Of a stretch of 64,000 nucleotides of DNA, positions 1 through 9,288 are shown one piece after another. The notes below the pieces were generated by a model. It was not told the DNA's origin. It worked only from the letters and a program-made list of their open reading frames with translations, and made no database searches. The translations under genes and the position numbers were made by a program. Position 1 is the stretch's first letter; every line of letters begins with the position of its first letter. Origin of the DNA: Bacteroides ihuae (GTDB lineage: Bacteria; Bacteroidota; Bacteroidia; Bacteroidales; Bacteroidaceae); NCBI RefSeq assembly GCF_900104585.1, contig NZ_FNVX01000004.1:310001-374000 (forward strand), written 5' to 3'.

Positions 1-1672
1 TCTGCCCCTCTTCCTCAACCAAGTTCAATCCACCCCCGAAAGAACCTATCCAAAGCCTGTTTTCCTTATCTTTCAGAATATGAAAAACCACATCGTTGCT
101 CAGGGAAGTGGCTTCTTTCTCCTGATGTCTCAGGTGAGCCAGTTCTTTACCGGTTTTCACATCATACACATACACACCATTACCCTTTGTACCCACCCAC
201 ATCCGTTGTTGGGCATCTTCTACCAGCGTGTAGGGATTTAACCCTTCTCCAATGCATCGGGCACGAGTGAGTGCCGTATCATACACATACAAACTACCGT
301 TCTTGGTACCTACCCATATTTCCTTTCGGGAACTCTCACAAATAGCTCGCACGTTATTGTTTTTCCCTATAATAGAGTTTGCTTCGGGCCTTACATAACG
401 AATATAGTCCGGCGTTTTCACTATGCGGATTATCCCTGCATATTCGCAGCCAACCCATATATTTCCATATTGATCTTCCGTGAGCGATAATAGGTAATCA
501 GACGGCAAGCTACTGGCATCCGGTGTATTTCGGTAGTTCTTCAATTCATCCGTGCGTTCGTCGTAGCAAAACAATCCATTTCCGTAAGTCGTAATCCAGA
601 CCAGTCCTGTCGAGTCGGCAAGAATCATGTAACGCTCCAAATCCACCACTCGCGCTATCTCTTCAGGAATCAGCCTCATCTTCTTCCATTGGGCTCGATA
701 TTGATTGTAATACCACACCATCCCCGAATGATTGTACAACCACACTCCCTTCTTTTCATCTACCACCAAACGCAAGTCACCCGTCAGATCAGCATCTTTG
801 TCCAATTGTGTGTAAGCAAACACCCCTCGATCCGTTTCATAAATCAGCACGCCATGATTTTTCGTCACCAGAAGCAACCGTTTATCCGAAAACGCCGCCA
901 GATTTAAAAAGACACACCGTTGCATACACAACACCTCTTTAAAAGCATGTTTTTTCAAGTCGTAAACCAGCAGCACCGATTCTTTCGTTGAGAAATAGAT
1001 TTTCCCATCCATCTCCACCGCCTGCGTAAAGGTATATTTCTTGTAGTCCCCGCCATATCTCACCGGTTTCCGGCCGGCAGCAATCATCTTCAGCCCCCAT
1101 TCACCGCCAATCCATACCGTTCCCTTCGAGTCTTCAAATAAAAACACACACCCTCCTTCCCTCTTTCCTTTGGAGAGCAACTGCTCCTGCAGAGGCACAC
1201 CTCCTTTCCGTTTACTCAGCCGCATCACCCCATCAGATTTTCCCCAGAACCAAATCTCCCCCCGGGCCGATTCATGGAAAGAGGAGTATGTAAGGGGAGC
1301 TCCCTTGGCATCACTCAGCTGAATAAACGAATCGGTAAGCGGATTGTAGCAACTGAATTCATCTTTATACGTTTTTACCCACAGGAAGCCGTCGCGGTCA
1401 ACAAACAAATCGCGTATCCGATGGTCGGCCAACGAATTAGGATTACTTATTTGCGGCTGATAAGAACGTATGTTATACCCGTCATATCGGTTCAGTCCGT
1501 CGAGTGTTCCAGCCCATATAAATCCATTCTTATCGACAGCAATGGCTCTCACCGTATTTTGCGACAGTCCGTTACGCGAACCAATCTGTGAAAAGTTAAA
1601 TTCATTGGCATATAGTAAAGAGCACAAAGTCCCCAAAACAGATATTAACAGACAAAGAGTTTTCTTCTTCAT
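1..1672 (-). CDS. Two-component sensor N-terminus (Reg_prop propeller), probable hybrid sensor (HTCS), partial
   Basis: This is an open frame of about 557 codons from an ATG at 1672-1670 to the left edge of the window, so the C-terminus is missing. It starts with a signal peptide (residues 1-22, ending LLYA) followed by FSQIGSRNGLSQNTV, the usual start of the periplasmic domain of Bacteroidetes sensors. Repeated W-[IV]-G-x motifs follow (for example IWAGTLDGLNRYD near residue 48, IWVGTKNGS, MWVGTKGNG and LWIGSFGGG near the visible end). These are Reg_prop blades of a seven-bladed propeller. In this family the propeller is followed by a Y_Y_Y domain, a transmembrane helix, a kinase and often a receiver plus AraC domain; none of that is visible here. 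It is divergent from the susC-like gene, with 174 bp between them, so by analogy it probably senses the glycan imported by that pair and activates it. Confidence 0.85.
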   Translation of the reverse strand, partial: MKKKTLCLLISVLGTLCSLLYANEFNFSQIGSRNGLSQNTVRAIAVDKNGFIWAGTLDGLNRYDGYNIRSYQPQISNPNSLADHRIRDLFVDRDGFLWVKTYKDEFSCYNPLTDSFIQLSDAKGAPLTYSSFHESARGEIWFWGKSDGVMRLSKRKGGVPLQEQLLSKGKREGGCVFLFEDSKGTVWIGGEWGLKMIAAGRKPVRYGGDYKKYTFTQAVEMDGKIYFSTKESVLLVYDLKKHAFKEVLCMQRCVFLNLAAFSDKRLLLVTKNHGVLIYETDRGVFAYTQLDKDADLTGDLRLVVDEKKGVWLYNHSGMVWYYNQYRAQWKKMRLIPEEIARVVDLERYMILADSTGLVWITTYGNGLFCYDERTDELKNYRNTPDASSLPSDYLLSLTEDQYGNIWVGCEYAGIIRIVKTPDYIRYVRPEANSIIGKNNNVRAICESSRKEIWVGTKNGSLYVYDTALTRARCIGEGLNPYTLVEDAQQRMWVGTKGNGVYVYDVKTGKELAHLRHQEKEATSLSNDVVFHILKDKENRLWIGSFGGGLNLVEEEGQ

Positions 1673-1794
1673 GAGAAGCGTGTTTTTTTAGTATTCACAG
1701 GCAAATATAGAAATATTTCCTATAAAAAGCCTTTCCATGCACTCGTTTACATCATTCTGAACTGAATTTCATTTCCTCCCTCTGCCCTCTTCCA

Positions 1795-1802
1795 TAGCTT
1801 TG
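1795..1802 (+). promoter_or_regulatory. Candidate -7 promoter element for the susC/susD pair
   Basis: TAGCTTTG matches the Bacteroides -7 consensus TAnnTTTG and lies 44 bp before the susC-like ATG. I see no good TTG -33 element at the usual 19-20 bp spacing. That is common for promoters that depend on an activator, here presumably the divergent sensor-regulator. Confidence 0.5.
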
Positions 1803-1846
1803 CGGTGTAGTGATAACTACGTATGAAAAACAAAACCTTTTAAACC

Positions 1847-4800
1847 ATGAAGTACAAGGAAAAAACAAAACCCGGTTGTGCATCAGGCACAAGAGGAATG
1901 GCCTTCGTGTTATTCCTTATTTTCTCCTCTTTTGCTTTCGTGCTCCAAGCGCAGCAAAAAACAATACAAGGCACCGTTATTGATGAACGCAATGAGCCCA
2001 TGATTGGTGCCACAATTACGGTCAACGGAACACACAACGGAACCATTACCGACATGGAAGGAAACTTCAGTCTTCAAGCCAAAGCGGGTGATGTACTCCG
2101 CGTATTCTATGTAGGATATACAGAACGTCTGGTTACCATTGACGGCAAGAACGAAAAGAAAATCGTGCTGCAGGAAAACAGTGAAATGATTGATGAGGTA
2201 GTGGTGGTAGGTTACGGTACCCAAAAGAAATCAGACGTAACCGGTGCCATGGTCAGCATTAGCGACAAAGAGCTGACTGCCCGCCCCGTATCCAATGCAT
2301 TCGAAGCCATGCAGGGTAAAGCAGCCGGTGTGGACATCCGCACAAGCGACCGCCCTGGTGAAATGGGCGATGTATTTATCCGCGGTACTCGTTCATTAAC
2401 GGCATCCAGTTCACCTCTTTATGTAGTCGACGGTGTGCCATTGAACGGCACAGTAGGTAAAACCCCCGAAGAAGATCTCGACGATCTCACCACCTCCCGG
2501 GGAGGCGTGTTAGAGTCTTTAAATCCTTCTGATATCGAATCCGTAGAAATATTAAAGGATGCCTCCGCTACAGCTATTTACGGTTCGCGTGGAGCCAATG
2601 GAGTGGTTCTTATTACAACGAAAAGAGGTAAGGAAGGCCGTTTCACGGTCAGTTACAGCGGTTCAGTTTCTATCGATCAGATTAAAGATCGTACCACCTG
2701 GATGTCGGCAGGCGAATACATCGACTGGCGTCGTTGGGCCTATTATTATAGAGATTCCAGTGTTTACCCGAGAGGGGATCAACCGACACAAGCGAATGAT
2801 AAGGCCATTTTCAATGGAGACAACGACACATTTGCCTGGGCTAATATCATGAAAGGCTGGTCAGGTGGATCATGGGACGGCTCCAAGGTGGCAACAACCG
2901 ACTGGACCAAATTCGTTACCCAGACCGGTATCACTACCGAACATACCGTTAGCGGTTCGGGTGGTAGTGAGAAGAGTCAGTCTTATGTATCCTTCGGATG
3001 GCTAAACAGCAAAGGTACCATCAAAGGACAAGATTACAGCCGTTACACAGCCAAAGTAAGCAATGACCTGAAACCTACAGACTGGCTCTCCTTGGGAGCT
3101 ACCGTGAACGGTACCTACAGCATCCAGAACTACGGTATGTCCAACGATGGCGGTACCACATCCGGTCCCAGTAGTGCTTATGCAGCCGCAACCAGAAATC
3201 TCGTCTATGCAGTACCTTATGACGATGAAGGCAACCGTATCGAATATCCCGGCGCCGATTCCAAAATCAAAACCGTGGTCGATGAGTGGCAGTACTCCAA
3301 AGACGAACGCAAAGTTTTCCGTGCGTTAGGTAGCTTCTACGCCCAGTTCAATATCGGGAAAATCTGGAAGCCGCTTGAAGGACTATCTTACAAAGTTAAC
3401 TTCGGTCCCGACTTCCGCTACTACCGCCGTGGACTGTTCAACGATGCAGAGAGTGTCAACCGCGAAGGTGTAAACTACGCTTCCCTTACCAAAAGCACCG
3501 ATTTCTCATGGACATTAGATAACTTACTCTATTACAACAAGAGCATCGGCAAGCACGACTTCGGTTTTACCTTCCTGCAAACAGCCACCAAATATGAATA
3601 TGAATCCAATTTTATGGCAGCCGAAGGCATTCCCTTGTCAAGCTCTTTGTGGAATGCACTCAGCACCACCAACATCAGTGCTTTGAAAAGCTGGGATTCG
3701 TCGTTGACCGAAAAACAATTGTTATCGTACATGGCCCGTGTCAACTATACCTACAACGATCGTTACATGCTTACAGCCTCCGTGCGTCGTGACGGAGCTT
3801 CCCAATTAGCGATCGGTCACAAATGGTCAACTTTCCCCTCAGTGGCTTTGGGATGGCGCATCGACCAGGAAGAATTCATGAAAGACATCGCCTGGATCAA
3901 CCAGATGAAACTCCGTCTGGGTTATGGTGTAACCGGAAACTCAGCCATTTCACCTTATTCAACCAAAGGTGCTATCGCCAGCCTGTTCTATCCGTTTGGA
4001 AGTTCAGCCACTCCAGGCTACGTGGGCTACGAATCGCAACTGTCTGACGGCGCTATCACCTTGGCCAATCAAAACCTAGGCTGGGAAAAGACCAAACAAT
4101 GGAATGTCGGCATCGATTTCGGTTTGCTCAACGGACGCATCAGCGGTATTTTTGATATCTATACCTCCCGCACCAGCGATTTGTTAATGCTGCAAAGTAT
4201 TCCGTCGCTCACCGGCTACATGGCCACTTACAACAACATCGGTGAAACAAAGAACTTCGGTTACGACCTCACCTTGAACCTCATCCCTGTGAAAACACGC
4301 GATTTTGAATGGAGTGTGGGAGTCAATGCTGCTTACACCAAAAATGAAATAGTGTCCCTGTCAAACGGAAAAGAAGACGACATCACCAACGGTTGGTTCA
4401 TTGGCGAATCAGTGAACGTGATTTACGACTATGCATCGGCCGGTATCTGGAAAGAAGAAGATGCCGCAGAAATGGCCAAGTTCAATGCCAACGGACATAA
4501 CTTCCAGGTAGGCATGTCACGTCCGGCCGACCAGAATGGCGACTACAAGATCGATGCCAATGACGACCGTAAAATAATCGGGCATACCGATCCGCGTTGG
4601 ACTATGGGTGTCAATTCCAACCTTACCTACAAAGGCTGGGAACTGGGAATTCAGCTTTACGGACGCATGGACTATACCTACAACACCGGCGGCGTTTGGG
4701 TTGGCGGACGCTACAACGTGCGCAGTTATGATTATTACAACGAAAACAATAAGAATGCCGAGTACCAGAAACCCATATTCGACGAAGGTGGCAAAGATGC

Positions 4801-5035
4801 CTATTACTACACATTGGGTTTCAAAAACGGTTCTTATCTGAAAATTCGTAACATATCACTGGGATATACCTTCCCCGCTAAATTGCTAAAAAGTTCGGGC
4901 CTGAGCAACTTAAAGCTTTATGGACAATGCAAAAACCCCGGTATGATATTCAGCCATATTGATTTCATCGACATGGATACCTACAGCGAGACGTACAACT
5001 CAGGCTTCACCTTTGGGTTAAACGTAACATTTTGA
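1847..5035 (+). CDS. SusC/RagA-family TonB-dependent outer-membrane transporter
   Basis: A 1062-residue protein with a hydrophobic signal segment at residues 18-34. A CarboxypepD_reg-like domain spans about 39-120 (IQGTVIDERNEPMIGATITV), followed by the TonB-dependent plug with the SusC signature VDGVPLNG and the DIESVEILKDASATAIYGSRGANG block, and then a long beta-barrel ending in an aromatic residue (NVTF). It imports oligosaccharides across the outer membrane together with its SusD partner, which starts 21 bp downstream. The length is normal for the family. The start gives a plausible signal peptide, although the residues before the hydrophobic core are unusually long and charged. The substrate cannot be read from the sequence, and no glycoside hydrolase or lyase lies next to the pair inside the window. 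Confidence 0.95.
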   Translation: MKYKEKTKPGCASGTRGMAFVLFLIFSSFAFVLQAQQKTIQGTVIDERNEPMIGATITVNGTHNGTITDMEGNFSLQAKAGDVLRVFYVGYTERLVTIDGKNEKKIVLQENSEMIDEVVVVGYGTQKKSDVTGAMVSISDKELTARPVSNAFEAMQGKAAGVDIRTSDRPGEMGDVFIRGTRSLTASSSPLYVVDGVPLNGTVGKTPEEDLDDLTTSRGGVLESLNPSDIESVEILKDASATAIYGSRGANGVVLITTKRGKEGRFTVSYSGSVSIDQIKDRTTWMSAGEYIDWRRWAYYYRDSSVYPRGDQPTQANDKAIFNGDNDTFAWANIMKGWSGGSWDGSKVATTDWTKFVTQTGITTEHTVSGSGGSEKSQSYVSFGWLNSKGTIKGQDYSRYTAKVSNDLKPTDWLSLGATVNGTYSIQNYGMSNDGGTTSGPSSAYAAATRNLVYAVPYDDEGNRIEYPGADSKIKTVVDEWQYSKDERKVFRALGSFYAQFNIGKIWKPLEGLSYKVNFGPDFRYYRRGLFNDAESVNREGVNYASLTKSTDFSWTLDNLLYYNKSIGKHDFGFTFLQTATKYEYESNFMAAEGIPLSSSLWNALSTTNISALKSWDSSLTEKQLLSYMARVNYTYNDRYMLTASVRRDGASQLAIGHKWSTFPSVALGWRIDQEEFMKDIAWINQMKLRLGYGVTGNSAISPYSTKGAIASLFYPFGSSATPGYVGYESQLSDGAITLANQNLGWEKTKQWNVGIDFGLLNGRISGIFDIYTSRTSDLLMLQSIPSLTGYMATYNNIGETKNFGYDLTLNLIPVKTRDFEWSVGVNAAYTKNEIVSLSNGKEDDITNGWFIGESVNVIYDYASAGIWKEEDAAEMAKFNANGHNFQVGMSRPADQNGDYKIDANDDRKIIGHTDPRWTMGVNSNLTYKGWELGIQLYGRMDYTYNTGGVWVGGRYNVRSYDYYNENNKNAEYQKPIFDEGGKDAYYYTLGFKNGSYLKIRNISLGYTFPAKLLKSSGLSNLKLYGQCKNPGMIFSHIDFIDMDTYSETYNSGFTFGLNVTF

Positions 5036-5056
5036 TCACCTTAAAATATTGGAAAC

Positions 5057-7054
5057 ATGAAACTTAATAAAAATATATTGTTATGCATGATGGTAGGCAG
5101 TCTCACTTTACCTGCAATCACCTCATGCAGCGATTTTCTTGATGAAAAGCTCACCACCAAGCAGAATACGGAATATTTCGATACCGACGAAGGAGTGGAA
5201 TCCTTAATGACAGGCATCTATTACAACCTGCGTTACCATTTCGCATTCGAGTGGAGTTTTGCGACCACCAACTACGGTACCGATGAATTCATTGTAGGAG
5301 GTGACGGTTCCAATGCCATGTGGAACTCCTACATTTCCAGTCTGAATTCCGACATTCCGGAAGTCAACGTCAACACCACCCACGCTTACGATATCTGGGA
5401 CAACATGTATACCGGCATTGCCACAGCCAATACACTCATCAAAAAATGCGAGGAGTATACCGGTTCAAAGAAAGACGAAGCACTGGGAACCGCACATTTC
5501 ATAAGAGGTTTCAATTATTTCAAACTGCTCAGACAATACGGCGGTGTGCCCCTTAAATTAGAGCCATCTACTACGGTTGAATTCAATTTTACGCGAGCAT
5601 CCGCTCAGGAAGTAATGAATCAAATACTTTCCGACCTACTCGAAGCTTACAACGAACTACCGGCAACCGAATCAATGGAAGGCAAGCTTACCCAATCGGC
5701 AGCCGCCCACTTCCTGGCCAAAGCCTACCTGTGGCGAGCTTCTGAGATCAATGACAGCTGGAACGCAAGCACAAAAAACAGCGATTTAGACAATGTAATC
5801 AAGTATGCATCCGAAGTCATTGCCACTCACCCGCTGGAAAGCAACTTCCGCGATCTTTGGGCATACACCGAACCCGACGGGAGCAATGAAAAACTGTCGG
5901 AAGTAGTCTTGGCAGCTCAGTTCACTTCATCAGATGCCACACAAGGCAAGTACGGCAACCCACAACACCTCTATTTCTTGAGTATCTACCGCGATCTTCC
6001 GGGCATGGCACGTGATATTTCCGGTGGCCGTGAGTACCAGCGCCTGCGCACCAGCTATTACACCTACAACGCCTACAATCATCTCAATGACTCACGTTTG
6101 TGGAAGTCTTTCCGTACAAAGTTCAACTGTACAAAAGCCTCCACAATCGGAACCAACGACACGTATTCCCCAGGTGACTGCGGAGTGATGTATATCCTGA
6201 ATCAGGCTGGAGATACCCGTTTCCCTGAAATATGGAATAAAGAAGTTTTCAAAGATGCCGAGACTGGCAAACTCGTTCCTACCGTCTTTGCCATTTATCC
6301 CACAGGAAGCAACGGAACGACCAACCCGATGGAAGGCGATAGTTATTTGAAATATTACGCACCATTGAGCAAGTATCTCGACGGATCACGTAAAACCGTA
6401 TCGCAGGAACAAGGATACCGCGACGGCATACTGGCACGGTCGGCAGAAGATTACCTATTTATTGCAGAAGCATACATTCGCAAGGGCGAATACGGGGAAG
6501 CGATAAAATACATCAACCCGTTACGCAATCGTGCCCAGTGGAAAGCCGGTGAAGACCGCTCCAGCTACATCGACGGTGGAGCAGCCTGGAACGAAAACGC
6601 ACTTGGATGGTCCGTATTTACTGCTGTATCCGGCAAGGGAACCTTTTGCGACCGCAACTCCTATTACGAGTCCAACAACGTTCCTTCAGGCACCTTGGAT
6701 TCTCAGGCATCCATCCTCAGTGTATCCGATATCACCTCCATCGGCAATCTTCCAACAGAAGACCAGGCCATTTGTCAGAAACTCGGTGTTTCCTCGGCCT
6801 ATGATGTAGCCATGTGCTTCCTGCTCAACGAAAAAACCCGTGAGATGTGTGGAGAGTTCGTGCGTTGGGAAGACCTCGCTCGTACAAAAACGTTAGTAAC
6901 CCGTGCCAAAGCATTCAACAAAGATGCCGCTCCCAATATCCAAGATCACCATTGTTTGCGCCCTATTCCTCAGACCTATCTGGATATCATTCAGAAAGAC
7001 GGCAAAGCATTGACCGCTGAAGAAAAGAAAGCGCAACAAAACCCTGGCTATTAA
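5057..7054 (+). CDS. SusD/RagB-family nutrient-binding outer-membrane lipoprotein
   Basis: A 665-residue protein with a lipoprotein signal peptide. The lipobox ends ITSC with the acylated Cys at residue 24, and it is followed by the acidic stretch SDFLDE, as expected for Bacteroidetes lipoproteins sent to the cell surface. The body shows the usual SusD features: AHFIRGFNYFKLLRQYGGVPL in the TPR part, a later SAEDYLFIAEAYIRKGEYGEAIKYINPLRNRA helix pair, and a C-terminal REMCGEFVRWEDLARTKTL motif. It caps the SusC barrel and binds glycan. It is co-transcribed with susC. No gene that could be its surface glycan-binding partner follows; the repeat-rich accessory region starts 36 bp after the stop. 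Confidence 0.95.
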   Translation: MKLNKNILLCMMVGSLTLPAITSCSDFLDEKLTTKQNTEYFDTDEGVESLMTGIYYNLRYHFAFEWSFATTNYGTDEFIVGGDGSNAMWNSYISSLNSDIPEVNVNTTHAYDIWDNMYTGIATANTLIKKCEEYTGSKKDEALGTAHFIRGFNYFKLLRQYGGVPLKLEPSTTVEFNFTRASAQEVMNQILSDLLEAYNELPATESMEGKLTQSAAAHFLAKAYLWRASEINDSWNASTKNSDLDNVIKYASEVIATHPLESNFRDLWAYTEPDGSNEKLSEVVLAAQFTSSDATQGKYGNPQHLYFLSIYRDLPGMARDISGGREYQRLRTSYYTYNAYNHLNDSRLWKSFRTKFNCTKASTIGTNDTYSPGDCGVMYILNQAGDTRFPEIWNKEVFKDAETGKLVPTVFAIYPTGSNGTTNPMEGDSYLKYYAPLSKYLDGSRKTVSQEQGYRDGILARSAEDYLFIAEAYIRKGEYGEAIKYINPLRNRAQWKAGEDRSSYIDGGAAWNENALGWSVFTAVSGKGTFCDRNSYYESNNVPSGTLDSQASILSVSDITSIGNLPTEDQAICQKLGVSSAYDVAMCFLLNEKTREMCGEFVRWEDLARTKTLVTRAKAFNKDAAPNIQDHHCLRPIPQTYLDIIQKDGKALTAEEKKAQQNPGY

Positions 7055-7090
7055 GCAACGCCAATACAACTTATGAAAATTCGGATTTTT

Positions 7091-7355
7091 TTATGCTGAA
7101 AGCGAGCGAAGCAAAATCACGAGCGAAGCAAAGTGACCCATGCTGAAAGCGAGGAGTAAAAAAGAAGACTGGCCTCTTGTGTGAAGCGTTAAGCGGAGAC
7201 AATACCCGAAGCGTTAAGCAAGCGATTCTGTTTGAGCGAAGCGAGTTCAATCGCTTGTAGCTTCGAGCATTGACGCAGTAGCTTCACACGAGAAGCCTTG
7301 ACTTTTTCTCTTTGGTTCTTTCTCTTTTCCGTCAAGGAAAAAGAGAAAGAACAAT
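7091..7355 (+). repeat. Structured repeat element, copy 1
   Basis: The core is 7171-7355, preceded by 80 bp of degenerate GAGCGAAGC-rich sequence. The core folds as nested inverted repeats: outer arms 7171-7187 and 7281-7297, middle arms 7200-7212 and 7260-7272, inner arms AAGCGATT (7220-7227) and AATCGCTT (7249-7256). A separate 38-nt hairpin (7315-7352, GTTCTTTCTCTTTTCC against GGAAAAAGAGAAAGAAC) closes the element. The same core recurs at 9808, 11547, 12677, 14598 and 16354, always in this orientation. No coding capacity is likely. It could act as a bidirectional terminator, a recombination site or a non-autonomous mobile repeat. Confidence 0.85.
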
Positions 7356-7395
7356 TATTTAAAGAAATTCATTCCACTATTTCATAAATAAAATC

Positions 7396-7449
7396 TATAT
7401 TTGCCAATACTACGTGCGGAAAGTGTGATATTTCACACCTTTTCCGCAC
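7396..7449 (+). promoter_or_regulatory. Promoter and hairpin/operator ahead of the DUF4143 ATPase
   Basis: TATATTTG (7396-7403) matches TAnnTTTG. Just after the expected transcription start lies an inverted repeat, 7414-7449, with arms GTGCGGAAAGTGTGA and TCACACCTTTTCCGCAC (two-base bulge). The word AAAGTGTGATA also occurs twice in direct orientation (7420-7430 and 7453-7463). This could be an operator or a 5'-UTR hairpin. No regulator gene is apparent beside it. Confidence 0.5.
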
Positions 7450-7465
7450 ATAAAGTGTGATAAGT

Positions 7466-8794
7466 ATGGAAATTCAGAGAGAAATCATTGGTCGTTTGAG
7501 ATTATGGAAGGAGAGTGAAAACCGCAAACCGATCCTTCTGAGAGGAGCCCGTCAAATCGGAAAGACCTGGAGCATGAGAGCATTCGGTAAAGAATGTTTT
7601 GAGTACGTAGCCGAATTCAATTTTGATAAAGTGGAAGAATTGGGAAGAATCTTTGAGAAAACAAGAGACATCAGTCGACTATTAAAAGAACTCACCCTAT
7701 TTACAGATGTCCCCATTGTGCCCGGCAAAACACTTCTCATCTTTGATGAGATTCAACTATGCGAAGCAGCTTTAAACAGCTTAAAGTACTTTTGTGAAGA
7801 TGCACCTCAATACCACGTCATTGCAGCCGGTTCATTATTAGGTGTGGCTATCCGAAAAAAGAAGATGTCAGTACCCGTGGGTAAAGTTCAGATCATCAGA
7901 ATGTATCCCATTACCTTCAAAGAATTTTTGTTGGCAGCCGACGAACGTATCCATCATTATATAAATGATCTGAACAGCCTTGACCCGCTTCCAGAAATCA
8001 TTCTCAATAAATTAGAGATAGAATATAAGAGATATCTTATCTGCGGAGGTATGCCCGAAGCCGTGACCACACTACTTGAGAACAAAGGAATTCAGTTAGT
8101 AGAAGATATTTTGCAGAATATTCTGGACTTATATACCTTAGACTTCTCTAAGTATGCTTCACCCATAGATATCCCCCGTATCAACAGCCTGTGGGCATCC
8201 CTCCCCTCACAACTAGCTAAAGAAAATCGTAAATTCATCTATAAAGTTGTCAAGACAGGAGCACGTGCCAGAGAATATGAAGACGCCCTCCTTTGGTTAG
8301 AAGAAGCCGGCCTCATTTACCGTATCTACAATATATCTAAACCCGGCCTTCCGCTAAGTGCCTATCAAGACTTGACCTCTTTCAAAGTTTATGCCTGCGA
8401 CTGCGGACTATTGAGACGCCTAGCCAAACTCTCTCCGGAGATTATTCTTTCCGGCAATGCAGGTTACACCGAATTCAAAGGAGCCCTGACCGAGAATGCC
8501 ATATTACAATCTCTAGTGCCACAAAACGATGTAATGCCCTATTATTGGAGTTCTGAAAATCGAGCCGAAGTTGACTTCGTATTACAACTTCCAACAGAGG
8601 TCATTCCTGTAGAAGTAAAATCAGAAACCCGTATCAGCGGCAAGAGCCTCTCTGTCTATGCGAACAAGTTCTCTCCCCCTCTAAAGATTCGTTTTTCAAT
8701 GAACAACCTAAAGGAAAATGGAAGGCTACTGAGCTGCCCTATTCCACTCACCGATTGGATCTACAAAATTGTAGCGGCGAAGAAGCAAAGCTGA
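7466..8794 (+). CDS. AAA_14-type ATPase with C-terminal DUF4143
   Basis: A 442-residue protein starting at the ATG at 7466; a GTG three codons earlier is possible but lies inside a repeated operator-like word. The Walker A motif is RGARQIGKTW (about residues 27-36) and the Walker B is LLIFDEIQLC. The C-terminal DUF4143 part contains EVDFVLQL followed by PVEVKSE, the pattern of a PD-(D/E)xK nuclease-like fold. The family is widespread, often in mobile or defence contexts, and its biochemical role is not established. The last codons (AAKKQS) lie in sequence shared with the repeat elements (GAAGAAGCAAAGCTGAAAGC), so the 3' end of this gene appears fused to a repeat. It has its own promoter and is not in an operon with the upstream susD. 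Confidence 0.85.
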   Translation: MEIQREIIGRLRLWKESENRKPILLRGARQIGKTWSMRAFGKECFEYVAEFNFDKVEELGRIFEKTRDISRLLKELTLFTDVPIVPGKTLLIFDEIQLCEAALNSLKYFCEDAPQYHVIAAGSLLGVAIRKKKMSVPVGKVQIIRMYPITFKEFLLAADERIHHYINDLNSLDPLPEIILNKLEIEYKRYLICGGMPEAVTTLLENKGIQLVEDILQNILDLYTLDFSKYASPIDIPRINSLWASLPSQLAKENRKFIYKVVKTGARAREYEDALLWLEEAGLIYRIYNISKPGLPLSAYQDLTSFKVYACDCGLLRRLAKLSPEIILSGNAGYTEFKGALTENAILQSLVPQNDVMPYYWSSENRAEVDFVLQLPTEVIPVEVKSETRISGKSLSVYANKFSPPLKIRFSMNNLKENGRLLSCPIPLTDWIYKIVAAKKQS

Positions 8795-8862
8795 AAGCGA
8801 GGAGTAAAAAAATTCCCGATGTTATAAAGGATCGTTAAAAGTTTCCATTTTAGCAAATTAAA

Positions 8863-8893
8863 TTGCAGAATTGAGAATAACAAACTATCTTTG
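8863..8893 (+). promoter_or_regulatory. Promoter of the higBA-like pair
   Basis: A TTG at 8863-8865 and TATCTTTG at 8886-8893 are 20 bp apart, a good match to the Bacteroides -33/-7 arrangement. The toxin ATG follows 61 bp downstream. I see no clear palindromic operator here. Confidence 0.6.
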
Positions 8894-8954
8894 CATACAA
8901 TTAAAGATAGAAACAACACAAGATAGCTATTAATTATAAATCATATGAAAGATA

Positions 8955-9251
8955 ATGATTATATCAAACAAGAAACTATTGATGGACTTTGTGCAGAATC
9001 ATGCTCAAGCAGTAAAGCCGCTTAATAAATGGGTAGAAAAAGTTAAAACTGAACATTGGCAAAGTCACACAGATGTAAAAAGAACCTTTGGCACAGCAGA
9101 TTATGTAGGAAACGGAAGATACGTTTTCAATATATCCGGAAATAATTTCAGATTAATAGCTGTTGTTCTCTTTGTTGGTGAAGTATTGGATGTGAGATTT
9201 ATAGGTACTCACAGTGCATACAGCAAAATTAAAGACTGCTCGGAGTTATAG
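8955..9251 (+). CDS. higB: HigB-family mRNA interferase toxin
   Basis: A 98-residue protein. The sequence MIISNKKLLMDFVQ, then WVEKVKTEHWQSHTDVKRTFGTADYVG and YVFNISGNNFRLIAVV, is typical of the HigB_toxin family (RelE-like fold, ribosome-dependent mRNA cleavage). The order toxin first, antitoxin second is characteristic of higBA. The antitoxin starts 37 bp after this stop. The length is normal and no damage is visible. It lies between repeat copies 1 and 2 as a self-contained module with its own promoter. Confidence 0.85.
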   Translation: MIISNKKLLMDFVQNHAQAVKPLNKWVEKVKTEHWQSHTDVKRTFGTADYVGNGRYVFNISGNNFRLIAVVLFVGEVLDVRFIGTHSAYSKIKDCSEL

Positions 9252-9288
9252 AATTCTGAACATTTTAAATAATTTAAAAATTAAAAAG

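Noticed and set aside
1274..1691. Short plus-strand frames near the left edge
   Set aside because: They are antisense to the continuous minus-strand sensor frame with clear propeller motifs.
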